From the NCBI GenBank assembly GCA_023053545.1, contig JAKZAN010000005.1, positions 4,526,001 to 4,590,000 of the forward strand: a stretch of 64,000 bases of DNA. The letters run 5' to 3'. Below, piece by piece: positions 13,696 to 24,882 of the stretch (position 1 is its first letter; each line of letters opens with the position of its first letter). The translations under genes were made by a program, and so were the position numbers. Origin of the DNA: Lepidurus packardi. Taxonomy: Eukaryota; Arthropoda; Branchiopoda; Notostraca; Triopsidae. The notes beneath the pieces were generated by a model. It worked only from the letters and a program-made list of their open reading frames with translations. It was not told the DNA's origin and did no database searches.

Positions 13696-14455
13696 ATGAC
13701 GAGTATACCAGACAAAAGTTGGCAACCACCTTTAGCCGTTTTCCAGACAACGTAAGTATTAAATGTGTCACTTTCTAGGCATTATTAATTAATTATGACA
13801 ACTTTATTATATTTTTGTTAGCATGGGCGAGTTTGCTGTTGAGCTTTACTGGAAACACGCGCCCAACACTTGCCGTAATTTTGCTGAGCTATGCAGGCGA
13901 GGTTATTTTAACAACACCAAGTTTCATCGCATAATAAAGGACTTTATGATCCAAGGTATATCATAACTTGCTGTAGCACATGCAAAGCTTAACGTCGTTT
14001 CATTTAGGGGGAGATCCAACCGCAACTGGTAGAGGAGGAGCTTCAATCTATGGGGTAACGTTCGACGATGAGATTCATGAAGATTTGAAGCATTCTGGTA
14101 TTCTATATTACATACAAATAATTCACAAACCGTGACTTGGTTACGCTTGTAGGAGCTGGTATTTTATCTATGGCAAATTCGGGCCCTAACACGAATGGTT
14201 CGCAGTTTTTCATTACTTTGGGCCCAACGCAGTGGTTAGACGGCAAGCATGCTATTTTCGGTAAACTAATCTTGCCGTACATAACTTTTTTATTATAGCT
14301 TTTAAAGCTAAGGGTTGATTGTCTTATTCGGTACAGGGCGTATTCACTCCGGCATGCGCGTAGTGCAGAGAATAGGACTAGTAGAAACTGGACCTGACGA
14401 TAGACCAGCTGATGATGTGAAGATCCTTAAAGCACATATTCCTGAAGAAAATTGA
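13696..14455 (+). CDS. PPIL1: PPIL1, spliceosomal cyclophilin (peptidyl-prolyl isomerase), 5 exons
   Basis: Coding exons are 13696-13751, 13822-13955, 14008-14097, 14153-14260 and 14337-14455. All junctions are GT..AG and the 507-nt CDS encodes 168 residues, close to the usual length of about 166. The product is a single cyclophilin domain. The active-site residues R55, F60, Q63, W121 and H126 (cyclophilin A numbering coincides here) are present, in [15 protein letters not shown] and QWLDGKH. The N-terminal SWQPP is typical of PPIL1 rather than other cyclophilins. In other animals PPIL1 sits in activated spliceosomes next to SNW1/SKIP and isomerises prolines; that role is inferred by family. 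The start has A at -3 and is the first in-frame ATG after stops. An AATAAA at 14463-14468 lies just past the stop. The stop codon is only 50 bp from that of TPRKB on the other strand. Confidence 0.93.
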
Positions 14456-14505
14456 GCACTGAAATAAAATTAAATTCGGTATTTCATAAAATGAAGCGTG
14501 TGTAT

Positions 14506-15284
14506 TTAAAAATTGCAAACTTCCTTTGCACTCATTCGGGTAACAACCGCTTCGCCAAGCGTACTAAGCCGCAACTCGTCCTCCTTGATTTTAAACAGTT
14601 TCTTGACGGCAGCTTGGTCTGTTATCATAGCTAGCTCGGACAAAGGTGTTCGATCCCCTTTGATCAGGTTGCTTATTTTCGTTTCTTCCATTTGGTCTTT
14701 GTCTGCTGGTATTATTACCAGAACATCCGTATCATTTTCTCCAATTCCAAACGTATTCAGGGAGTCGGAGATCTGGTAGGCAAACATAATTATACAATTT
14801 TTAGGCTTTTCGGCTTGAAGAAATTTAATTCACCTTTTTAGATCCTGAAAGACTGTAGATGACTTCGGTATAAACAGATCGCGTTTTTGAACTACTATAC
14901 TTAGCTCCCATAAAAGCATTATGAACCGCAACTCGAACTTGAAATTCGTCTACAATCTACGATTAGAAAACAATTTTTTAACAGGTCTGCATTCTTAAGA
15001 TTTCCTAGTGTGGGTTGAAAATTATTTTGCGTGTTGCTGGGTTAATATATTGCGCGATTATACTTATTAAACTATTTCTCGTACATTACATCTTATCTGA
15101 ATAAAATAAAACACTATTTAAGCTGGAAGTAAATAAAACAAGTTGTGGAGCAAAGTACCAGTTTTGGTTTAACAATAGCGCATCGCAAATCTCCTCTGAG
15201 AATACACTGTCGTATCTCGCTCGCATTGGCTACATGTCGATACAAAATCAGTTTCGGCTCAAACTGTTCTACTCGAAAGCCCAT
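14506..15284 (-). CDS. TPRKB: TPRKB/CGI-121, EKC/KEOPS complex subunit, 3 exons
   Basis: Exons read on the minus strand are 15284-15159, 14956-14834 and 14772-14506, all phase 0 with GT..AG introns of 202 and 61 bp. They give 171 residues; the human protein has 175. The spliced protein matches the CGI-121 fold along its length: an LxxxRHVANASEIRQ-type N-terminus, IVDEFQVRVAVHNAF at the first junction, the RSVYTEVIYSLS strand, then ISDSLNTFGIGENDTDVLV, and a C-terminal RMSAKEV. In the KEOPS complex this subunit binds the kinase TP53RK/Bud32 and tRNA and supports t6A formation at A37 (family knowledge). An in-frame upstream ATG at 15338 would add 18 residues, including a Lys-rich run. I chose 15284 because family members begin here. 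It is convergent with PPIL1 and divergent from ALG10. Confidence 0.9.
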
Positions 15285-15696
15285 TGTTTCGTTTTTCTTT
15301 TTTTTACTAGCGTTTCTAGTTCCATAAAAGTCAAACAAAAACGATCGACTGACGTTTGTTGCGACAGAGGGTGTCTATTTCTTTTCAGCATGCACAAATC
15401 ACGTGTATAGGCAATGAATTAGTTCGCATTCTTGCGACAATGAAACCTAGGTCTGGGCAGTTTGTTTTCCGCCAAGCCACCACATATAGTAAAGTAGGCG
15501 TGTTTTTACATGCTTTGGGCATGCGCAAAGTTTGACTGGCGTGTAGTCTGGGCTGACAACAAAACATTTGGCACGACCTTCGAAAGTCTCGAGAAGGACA
15601 TTAAGCAACGTGCTGGTAAGATTCTTAAAACATTGCTGCATTATAAGTTCCTCTCTATATTAGGAATAGTTTCTTCGGTTTGCTGGCGAATTAGCA
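15285..15696. promoter_or_regulatory. Shared upstream region of TPRKB and ALG10
   Basis: Only about 410 bp separate the start codons of these divergently transcribed genes, so a bidirectional promoter is inferred. There is no convincing TATA box, as expected for housekeeping promoters. The region also contains a short plus-strand open frame (15510-15710, listed separately). Confidence 0.45.
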
Positions 15697-15710
15697 ATGG
15701 AAACGTCTGA
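15510..15710 (+). other. Possible small ORF upstream of and overlapping the ALG10 start
   Basis: A 66-codon frame begins at 15510 and terminates 14 nt inside ALG10 in another frame. A GTAAG donor-like site follows codon 35 (about 15617) and a TTAG acceptor-like site lies near 15664; removing that 48-bp segment keeps the frame open. The first part (FDWRVVWADNKTFG onward) has a protein-like composition, but I do not recognise a family. It could be a regulatory upstream ORF, a separate microprotein, or chance. Confidence 0.2.
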
Positions 15711-17344
15711 CAAAGTAGGGGTAGCGTTACTTGTCCTGATCGCGGCATATACGGCGTTTGAGACGGTTCTGCTAACAAAGCTTACCGAAATTCAACCAGG
15801 CCAAGTCGTCGACGAAGTGTGTCATATTCCTCAAGTCCAACAATATTGTAAAGGCAACTTTAGCCATGTAAGTGCATCACTTATTCTTACTTCGTAATAG
15901 CGTTTATGCAGATGTTTTGCTAGTGGGACCAAAGGATCACCACTTTGCCTGGATTGTACGTTCTGACTGTTGGAGTTTTAAAGCCCTTGTCAATTTTATG
16001 GGGAGAAGAGTTCTGTACTACGTTTATACTGCGGTTTAGTAACGTATTGATGTCTGCTGCAAACTTGGCTCTTTTCTTCTGGATTGTAGATAGGCTTCAT
16101 TCGCCAGGGAATAAGCAAGTATGGATGGAACTTATTCAAAACTCTTTTTAAGACTTAAAGTGTGCATTTTATAGGGGTACACCAGTTGGAAAGGATTATT
16201 AGCAGCCTTCAACTTGGCAATGTTCCCACCCCTGCATTTCTTCTCGTATGTTTACTATACTGATGTGGCGGCTGTTTTTCTCGTCCTTCTAGTCTATTAC
16301 TTTCATATAATTGGAAGTAATGTAATGTCCGCAATGCTTGGTATAATGAATAGTTTGTTAACCCGTGGTACTTCCTCTAAAGGTATCATTCTTTTAGGTG
16401 TTATAGCTACTCTCGTAAGACAGACTAACATTGTATGGGTCGTATTCGTGGCGTTCAGAACAATCGATCTCCAGCTTCGAGAGCACTTGTGTCTAACTTC
16501 GTCGGAGAAAAATCATCTCCATGGCACTAGCCAAATTAAAGTAAGCGATTGTTATTAGCGGTACGTTGATAGAATGCTAAATACTATTGTATTTGTGTTT
16601 CAGGTTTATCTACGAGCTGCTCAACGGCTCATGTATCAGCCAGGGCATAAATGGGTCAAAGTACTTGGAATTTTGCTTGTCAGCGTTTTGCCCTTTTTGG
16701 TTGATGGGGTTCTTTTCGCAGCTTTTTTGATAAAGAATCATGGGATTGTTGTAGGAGACAGATCTGCCCATCAGCCCACTATTCACATTCCCCAATTGTT
16801 CTACTATAGCGCTTTTACAACATTTTTTACGGGCGCTTATTTTCTTCCCTTAATTCTTCCGTTTCTTAGAGCTCTTATCCGTAACAAATTGCGAGTATTA
16901 CTTCTAGGGTCGATTGTTACCCTAATCATTCATTATAATACCATGGTACATCCGTATCTGCTCTCGGATAACCGCCACTATACTTTTTACGTATGGATGC
17001 GCTTTTTTCAAAATTATCCGCTTAGGAGGTATTTCTTTCTGCCAATTTATATGTTTGGAGTTTATTGCATTTGTAAAATTCTCATTAAAAGCGAAACTTT
17101 CTTGAGCACGCTTGCTTTCTGGCTATGCGCAACGATAGCCCTTGTTTTGCAAAGATTGGTAGAAGTTCGCTATTTCTTTATACCATTTCTGCTCATGAAG
17201 TTGCAGATCCGACCTTTGTCGTGGAAACTCCTTATCTTAGATACGTTTTTGGCTTTAGCTATAAATACCGCGACAATTTATATCTTCATGACCAAGACCA
17301 TTTACTGGCCAGATACTGACGATGTGCATAGGCTTATGTGGTAG
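15697..17344 (+). CDS. ALG10: ALG10, dolichyl-P-glucose:Glc2Man9GlcNAc2-PP-dolichol alpha-1,2-glucosyltransferase, 4 exons
   Basis: Exons are 15697-15867, 15924-16118, 16175-16540 and 16604-17344, all phase 0, with introns of 56-63 bp. They give 490 residues (human 473). The ER multi-pass enzyme adds the terminal glucose to the lipid-linked oligosaccharide used for N-glycosylation. Family landmarks are in order: an acidic DEVCHIP motif after the first membrane segment (about residues 45-51), WDQRITTLPGLY across the first junction (58-69), FPPLHFFSYVYYTD, RQTNIVWVVF, GDRSAHQ (295-301), LLSDNRHYTFYVW (363-375) and a C-terminal RLMW. About a dozen hydrophobic segments are visible. The ATG has a good context (AGCAATGG). 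The stop lies 77 bp from the convergent RPF1 stop, so the 3' untranslated regions probably overlap. Confidence 0.93.
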
Positions 17345-17361
17345 TTCATATTTCAGTTTGC

Positions 17362-17367
17362 TTTAAT
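17362..17367 (-). terminator. RPF1 poly(A) signal candidate (ATTAAA)
   Basis: ATTAAA on the minus strand, 55 nt beyond the RPF1 stop codon and 18 nt downstream of the ALG10 stop on the opposite strand. This is the common variant of the polyadenylation hexamer; no AATAAA is closer. Confidence 0.4.
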
Positions 17368-17421
17368 GGGAAACAGTGAAAATGGGTTGATATTTTTGTA
17401 TTTGAACTCCAAAATGCAGCG

Positions 17422-18860
17422 TTACAAAAAGAAACGTCGACGACTCGTTTCCATTTCGTGTCTTTTACCTGTAATGACCCAATCAAACTCCCCGGTCATA
17501 GAGTCAAAGGTTCCTCTTTGGATTGATTGCAACCTCAAGGTGAAACGTGGCCCTAGCTCTTTTAAAGAAACTTTCTTTTCCGACTTGAACTCATACCTAT
17601 GAGAATTGCAAAAGGTAGAATACATTTGATTTGTATGCAAGTTTTAAGTGTCTACCTATGGTGGCGGAAGAATATGTAATCTCTTTGATTGTGAAACGTA
17701 ACTGCTCGTCTGCCTTTGAATTCTGGATCGTAGTGGAAAAGTGAGGCTAATAAACGAGCGACTGTTTGACCCAATCGAGTAGAAAAGTTGTTGAGGATGA
17801 CTTCCGGGCGATGGATGGTGATATCCTTCCGGTCTTTCTAGGGGAACCAAAAATCACAGTCAGCGTTAGATCTCCTACCATTAAGATTAGGCGTCTTAAC
17901 TAGCCTTACTTACTCTCATGTCCTTAGTTAAGCGAACGTTACTCATTTTGAAATACGCAGTTGGCCCTTCTGGCAAGTGGCTAACCAAAATACCATCTAG
18001 AAATGTGCATGATATATTTAGGTACTGAACTAAGCACATGACTAAGCATACTTGGTTGACGTCGATCTTCATTAACCACAATAATGTCCGTGAAGCCATG
18101 TTCTTTAGCTCCTTTGATCATTTTCTTGACACTAGAGCGTTTTCTCCACCGCGGTTCAGAGTTAGGAATCATTTTGCACAGCTCACGAACAAAGTGCATG
18201 GTTCTCTAAACATGATTTATGTATAGCTTCAGAAAGCCGTTTTTAAAAAAGAGAGAACTTACAACGTGTGGGTTATCAGAGCAAGTAACGAGTACTTTGG
18301 GCTCGTAGATCTTGTCGAAGTAGGTCATAAATTCGTCGTGAGTAATATCGTGCTGAACTTCCTCGTCATCCATAGCCACGGTTGTGATATCTTCTTCTCG
18401 CATACTTTCAATCGTACGGGGAACTTGTTTAGGAGGTGCATCTTTTCCCAGGGCCTTGGCTTCTTGGCGTCGTTGCTGCTGACCAGCTTTTTTCAGCTGA
18501 ATAAGAAACGTATTACATCCGAGTATAAACTTGAAGCCGAAGACTTACTTTCTTTTTCTCCTGCTTTAGTTTCGCATACTGCTGGCTTCGCACGATCTTG
18601 TTCTTGATTCCAGATATCTTTTCCGTTAATTTCGAAACTTTTTCTAACGATTGCTGAGTTTCGGGATCTACTTGCGGAGTTGCTCCATTTTCCTTCTTGA
18701 CTCTTACCCGCTTTTTAGCTTTTGATTCTCCATCAGAATCATTATCCACGTAGCGTGCACCCATTTGATTTGCTTGGTTCAAAGCAAACGAAATTAAATT
18801 GTGGAAAAATTGTTTACTTCTCCACACGTGTTTAATCTTTAATCTGGTTTCAGTATTCAT
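17422..18860 (-). CDS. RPF1: RPF1, Brix-domain ribosome production factor 1, 6 exons
   Basis: Exons on the minus strand are 18860-18549, 18496-18263, 18205-18052, 17996-17914, 17837-17656 and 17596-17422. Introns are 52-76 bp and the CDS is 1140 nt (379 residues). The product is a nucleolar factor for 27S/large-subunit rRNA processing (family role). Visible: a Lys-rich nuclear-type stretch near residues 48-60, the [18 protein letters not shown] linker, then the Brix domain with [83 protein letters not shown] and a C-terminal [10 protein letters not shown]. The first 32 residues have no counterpart I recognise; translation may instead start at the in-frame ATG at 18764 (MGARYVDND). Same strand as the next gene, 1.86 kb away. 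Confidence 0.92.
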
Positions 18861-20717
18861 CGCTTGATGTCACCACCGTTCCAGACCTCTTGCTAAGTTG
18901 TACTGTGGGAAGGGGTATTAGTAAAATTCGAAACACAAAAGGTAAACGTCTAAAATGAGAAATCTAGCGAAGAATCCTTTGTGAACTACGCTTGCCAAAC
19001 TAAGATGGTTAAATTGTATTTTTCCGTTTTGAATTTTAGTAAAGATGAAAGGGTAAAGAAGAATGTACTATTAAGCGAAATTCACACGCACATGCCTTAC
19101 CACAGGCTTTAAATCCGCATTTTTATTTTATTTTTTCGCCTTTACGTTACTGTTCTAATACCTAAACTAAATTAAGATCGCGTTGACTTGGAACGATACG
19201 TAGCACTACCTTTTACTTTTTCTCTTACCCCAAATTCTTAAATTGACTATAAGTATTACGTTACTATGTTTTCTAATTATAACGCCATTTACCAAATTTT
19301 CCGTAAAATCACAACTTTTACAGTTACCTCCAGAGTGTTATTATACCTCCAGAGTGTAATATTAAAACTTTACCGTCGTATTATTTTTTATTACGCAAAG
19401 GGACCAGGCACCAGAAATCTTTTGCAATGTAATAAGTCTAACTGTTTAGTAGATGTACAAGTGATTTGCAGGTGACATTACGTATTGCAAGCCGAACATC
19501 AAAAAATACTTTTGTGAATTTGCGTGTTCTTAGTTTTTGTAATATTATTTTTTGCGTACGAGTAATATTACTATATATCTGTTTAAAAAAATTATGCTGA
19601 CGTACAAGAACTCGCTTGTGCACCACACAGCATTGTAATTTTTTTCAATCATTCTAAATTATTCTTAGCATTCAGCTCGCCTGTTTCTATAGTCACGCCG
19701 CTTGAAGCTGGAAGCCTTTTCTTTATCTGAGTTTCTCCCTGTCCTATATTCCCTCCATAGTGTGCTTGCTTTTGGTTTTTGATTTGGCAAGCCTCAAAAT
19801 TGTGATTAGAATATATGACCCAAGTGTTAATAGGAAATAATGTGAAATGGGATAGGTGATTATTTTGGGGCTTTTTTTTATGGGAAATAACAATCAACCG
19901 CCAAGTCATATTGTCCCCATGGACAAAGCCGTATAGCCATGTCCGGGATATGTGACATATACAATGTCGGCAATAAAAATGAAAAATGAGAAATAGTGAT
20001 CTTCGGGGAATGCATGTTATTTACCACTTCCTTTAAATGTCCATAATTATTTTCTATATGATACTGTGTTATTCCGAGGTAAAAATGCACTTTTCGAAAG
20101 ATTTATATCCCTCTTTTGTTATTGTCACCGCGTGCCTATGATGTACCAGCGTGATCACATATTATCTGAAAGTAAGGAAGTTCTATTTTTATACAATAGG
20201 TTTTGTAAAGATCGAGCTGCAAAATCAATTTATACTAATTTATTTTAAGTCGAAAATCGCATCTCGGTTTAAGCTGTTGGATCTACTACGGAGCTAAGTA
20301 GAAATATATAATTTTCAGCTTAGTTTAACCTTCAATTCAACCCAATTCAATTTGAGATGAATACGAATACGTTTAATTAATTTGAGTGTATTTTATTTAC
20401 CAATTGAATGCAACTTTTCGCTGACTTTCACAATTTCCTTAATAGTTATATGTACAATTATAACCCACATTGGAATGCTTGGTCAAACCCAAAAATATAC
20501 ATCCGTGTCTTTAGCTTCGGCAACTTCCTTGCTTTTTCTCCCAAAACATACAAAGCTGATTCGAGTTCCAGTACAATTTACGTCTTGAATTGTGACTAGT
20601 TCTTTTCTTCCTTTCTTTTTCTTTCTCAAAGCCTTCCAACTTTCTTCTTTTTAGCCTATTACATGATTTTATACATTGATTCAATAGAAAACATTTCAGA
20701 TCTCCTCAAATAGCTTT
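18861..20717. other. Intergenic between RPF1 and the PRRT-like gene
   Basis: AT-rich, with no gene seen. It should contain the RPF1 promoter at its low end and the 3' untranslated region of the PRRT-like gene at its high end; a minus-strand AATAAA occurs near 20393. A 13-bp direct repeat (ACCTCCAGAGTGT) lies at about 19325-19361. Confidence 0.5.
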
Positions 20718-23700
20718 TTACACCACACTTTCTTCTTCAGATGAAGACAACTGTGCCTCTTCGTGGAACATTTTTCCATTGCTATGTACAAATTTACTTT
20801 TGACCATGTTCACTTCATTGTCCCCGTCCTGCAGCGCTTCGAGGTCACTCAGAGAAGTTGGGAAGGAGCGATCACCATATTCGAATGAGCTTGTTGTCTG
20901 CGTGCCATCCTCCGTCACTCCCCCCGCATGAAGCATCGCGAAAACGTTGCAGCCGTTGTCAGTGGTATGTTTCCGTAACAACTCGGGCGATAGCCAGTAG
21001 TCCGCGGATGGCTTTTGGCACAACCGGGGTTCGTTTAGAAAAGGGCACAAGGTTTCGCCATTATCGGCACAACCAGAGCAATGTCGGGGTGGAGAATTAG
21101 TCAATGCGGCGCTATTGTTATCACGCAGAGACTCCACTTCATTCTCACTCGTCGACCGGCGGAGCGAAACGCAACTCTGATGCAAATTGTCCTCACTTCC
21201 CACTAAAGGACTGTAGCCGTACTGCGACGCAGAATTCAATGACGCGGAGCTGCAAAACCGGTGCAAAAACTTGCCCGCTGTTGTGCTGGAATTGACATCG
21301 TGGGAAGTTGTCAGCTCTTTATCTTTCTTTGCATGGACGTAGGATTTATCCCCAAAGGAGAAGGAACTGAAACGAAAAAACTGGGCTAGAGGCGACGTGG
21401 GCGGTTTGGTGCTCATGGCGGGGAATTTACCTATAATATCGGCGGTAGGCGTGGTCCCACTCGAAGTAGGCGTTTGGGCAATATCGGCAACGATGGCAGA
21501 ATCCGGACTTATATCAGTCATCCCTGCTTTGCTGTGCTTCCTCATTCCACCACCGATCAAGACGAAGGCGGAACCATCCGTAGGCGGAGCCAGGTTGAGA
21601 CTCATTGGATAGTCATTTTTCTTGTTGGGCAACGCCAAGCGAACCTCGACACTCTCGGCGGTATGCGGGTGTTGGTAAAAATGGTGGCTGCGCTTGAAAG
21701 GCGAAATCTTGGTATCATCCGGCGAAACCAAGTTATGACGAGGACACCGCTTGTTCGGCGAGTTGCTGTTATGTGGGTACAGCCGCAGATCGAAGCTATT
21801 GGCGGCACTTTCCGAGCTGCAGGTGCTGGCACATTGTGATACGTACAAATCATGGAAGCTGCCCGTGTCAGTGCGTACTTCCAAGCCATCGTCGCCGTCA
21901 AATTCCATGTCGCCATCTAAATCGGTACTGTCTTGCTTTTCTAGCTTAAATTGACGATGCGCTTGCGCAGCCAGGAGCATGTGTACGTAGTTTTCCATCA
22001 AGGAACCTAGAAATAAAATAAAACCATATTAATACCAAATTTTTGCCTCGTGAATTTTTAAAATAAATATATATTTTTGTTCCGTGATTTTTACCTTGGA
22101 GTATTTGTTCCCCTTTCTTAAAGCCAAGGCTGCCTTGCCCCGCTTTGTTGGGAGTTTGAGCTTGGGGAGCAGGTCCGTAGGATTCATAATTCCTCCTGCT
22201 GCCCGACCGTGCGGCGTAACGATTGGGTTCATAACAGCCGGCTAGACCTCGACTGTAAAGCTGCTCGTACGTGCAAGTGGATGGGGTATCCGTCGGTTCA
22301 GAGCTCCGTGTCAGGATTTTAGAAGGTGCTTGAGACCAAGTACACGAGGAAGAGCCAGAAAAGGACGAGGCAGAGGGAGTAGGCGGAGCCAAGAATCCAA
22401 TTCCCAACTCGGGACGTAATTCTTGATAAATGTGTTGCTGGTGCTGCTTGTGAGCGTGGTCCAACTCTTCATAAGCCTGCACTAATGGATCCCCATTTTC
22501 TCGGAACCGCAGAAAGCCCTGGTCATTGTACAGCATGCTTGACGACGACGCGGGGTTGCTTCGCTGCGAACGTCGCTTAGAGCCGTACAAGTGGGCTTCG
22601 ACTTGACGTCCGGTGCGATCTAAGGTGGCTGATGAGGGTGCGGATAATTGCGTCGGTGCTGAGGCATAGCAGTAGTTCCGCAGAGCTTGATTGGAATTGC
22701 AGACAGCCGGAAATTGGTCATCTTCGGACGCTAAGGACTTGACGGGCGACAAGGGCGGGTGGCCGGTGGGTCCTGACAAAGTTTTACTGTGATCTCCTCG
22801 TTTGCCGGGAGCTCCACCCATGGCTGCTCCGCCGAAACACATGCTCGACAAAGTCTCCAACGAGGTGGAAGGCAGCGCTTTGAAAAAGGCGGCCGCGCCT
22901 TTCTTGCTGACATCCAGACTTTCGTGCTGGCGCTGCGGCTGGCTGGCAACGTACGCCATGAGCATCGCCATGACGAATTCCAAGAGTCGGGCGATCAACT
23001 GATACGTCCACCAGGGCCAGAAATTCTCGGCGGCGACTGGCCAAATTAAGGCATTGCCACTCCTCCACTTGCCAGGTGTCCAGCCGCTTTTATGTGTGGA
23101 AGGCAATGCCGGCGCTACTAGCACAACGTCTTCAAACTCGTCGTCCTCCACCTCCATTTGAGCGTCCCGCTTCATTCGGTGCTGTGAGCGTAGCCATTCC
23201 GGTGCTGGTAATTCTGCGCCCAGGGTTGTCATGCTGGTGGAAGTGGTCGCTACCGAGTTCGAGGCTGCTGACCCGCCAACTCCCACTTGTTGTCGCCACG
23301 GCAGTCCGTAGACGCCGAACATGCCGTAGAGCTGAAACGCAGCTACCAACAACCCGATGACGGCTGCGGCTAACGTGACGCGTATGGCCCGGACCAGCGT
23401 GGGCCGGGGCAAGCGTCTGGGCAGGGCCGCTCCGTTTATGTGCAAGGCGGCTAAAGTGGATCGCATCATGTCGGATTGAATGACGGTGGCTGCCCGAAAG
23501 GCGGGTCCAAATGCTGCCAAATAACCCAGCGACAAGGTTAAAGCCCATAAAACGAAATAGGCTTGGCTGGCCAAGTGCAAGGAGAATAAACCTCCGACGG
23601 ATCCCACGACGATATCCACCGTCAGCGACAAGAGAAAATGAAAGGCCACAGCGCCCGACAAAAGTGCCGGTTTCACCAATTGGGCCGGCAACACTTGAAG

Positions 23701-24882
23701 TCGTGTAATCTTGACGACGACGAGCAAAAGCACAGCAAAGGCGGCCGTCAGGCACGGGAAAGTGACGTTGAATAACGCCAGGGCGAGGGCGGGCGGTAAC
23801 AGGCGTCGAGCGTTGTACGGGTCGTAAAGGAGGTGAATAGTACGGGTAATGGACACAAAGAGGAGCAGGAGTTGGACCACAATGCAATAGGTGGTAGGTA
23901 AGAGTCGGCGAGCACAGGAGCGGAGTCGCAAGAGACTGGAAAGCGAAAACACGCCCAATAAGGTGAACAGGGCCGCCGTAGCATAAACATGGACGCCCCA
24001 GGCGGCTTGTCTTCCGTCCGAGTACGACCCTTTGCTGGTCTTAGGCTCAGTCGGCAGCGCGGTAGTGGGGACGGCCGCTTTCCGAGGTATCGTCGTGGGA
24101 GCCGCTGTCGTGGACGTACTTGTCGCTGTTGCTGCTTTGGTAGTCGTGGTCGTGGACGGGGTCGTGGGCGCGGTCCGCGGTGCGGTGATGCGACTCGTGG
24201 AGGTACTGGAAGGGGTGGTAAAGGAAAAGGGCGGGAAAAAGGACTCTCTTTGCGGATCCGGATCTTTGGCAGTATTGATGCGAGAGGGTCCTCTCAACCC
24301 TGGCACTTGATAATGTTTGTTCCACTGATCAAAAGGAACGAAATCTAATTTGGTCTGGGCTTCAGTCGGAGCTGTTGTGGTACTCTTCGGAGCGGAACTC
24401 GCCCTGAATGGTGATGTCCCACTCGGGGTCGTGACTGAGAGAGTAATTGCTTCGGCCGTCGTTAGAGACGTTGTTTTGGCTGTCGCAGTGCTCACGAGAA
24501 GTGGAGGTGGTGGTGGTAGTAACCCTTTAGCTGGGAACAACGACTCTTGCGTCTTATTTACAGCATCCAATTTCGGGGCAGAACCGGGCGAGTTTTTATC
24601 GAGTACCTCGTTGCCCGCCCTCGTATTTGCCGTCGACGCATTGATGACCGAGTTGTTGGGTTGATTAAAGGCCACTTTACTGAAAATGGCACCCAAGGTC
24701 TTATCCATCATATTGGGACGATCCCCCCGTGAAAAGACGGGCAAATCTAAGAGCGATAATCCCTGGACTGGGGTGGGCGTGGCGCGCTCTAAACGACTCA
24801 CATGCTTCAAACCGGCTTCTCCCTTCCCCAACAAGCAGCACAATGTGAGGAGAGCCAAGGTCCACTGTACGGGAGTACCCAT
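20718..24882 (-). CDS. PRRT3/PRRT4-like proline-rich seven-segment membrane protein, 2 exons
   Basis: Exons 24882-22095 and 22006-20718 flank an 88-bp GT..AG intron (phase 1) and give 1358 residues. Residues 1-23 look like a signal peptide. Residues about 110-285 are rich in Thr, Ser and Pro, as in mucin-like O-glycosylated ectodomains, with N-glycosylation sequons near N76, N81 and N109. Hydrophobic segments fall at about 295-319, 330-352, 362-390, 405-430, 436-462, 497-522 and 625-647. A 100-residue loop between segments 6 and 7 carries RMKR at 569-572. Motifs such as FWPWWTYQLIARLLEFVMA and RLLRP-type loops resemble vertebrate PRRT3/PRRT4, whose function is poorly known. The tail (about 650-1358) is Ser-rich and ends EESVV, a class I PDZ-ligand pattern. 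The start codon has A at -3 and G at +4. Family assignment rests on recognition, not a search. Confidence 0.8.

Noticed and set aside
23132-23887. 251-codon minus-strand frame
   Set aside because: A shadow of the PRRT-like gene in another frame; the gene's own frame is open, carries the membrane segments and has a proper start.
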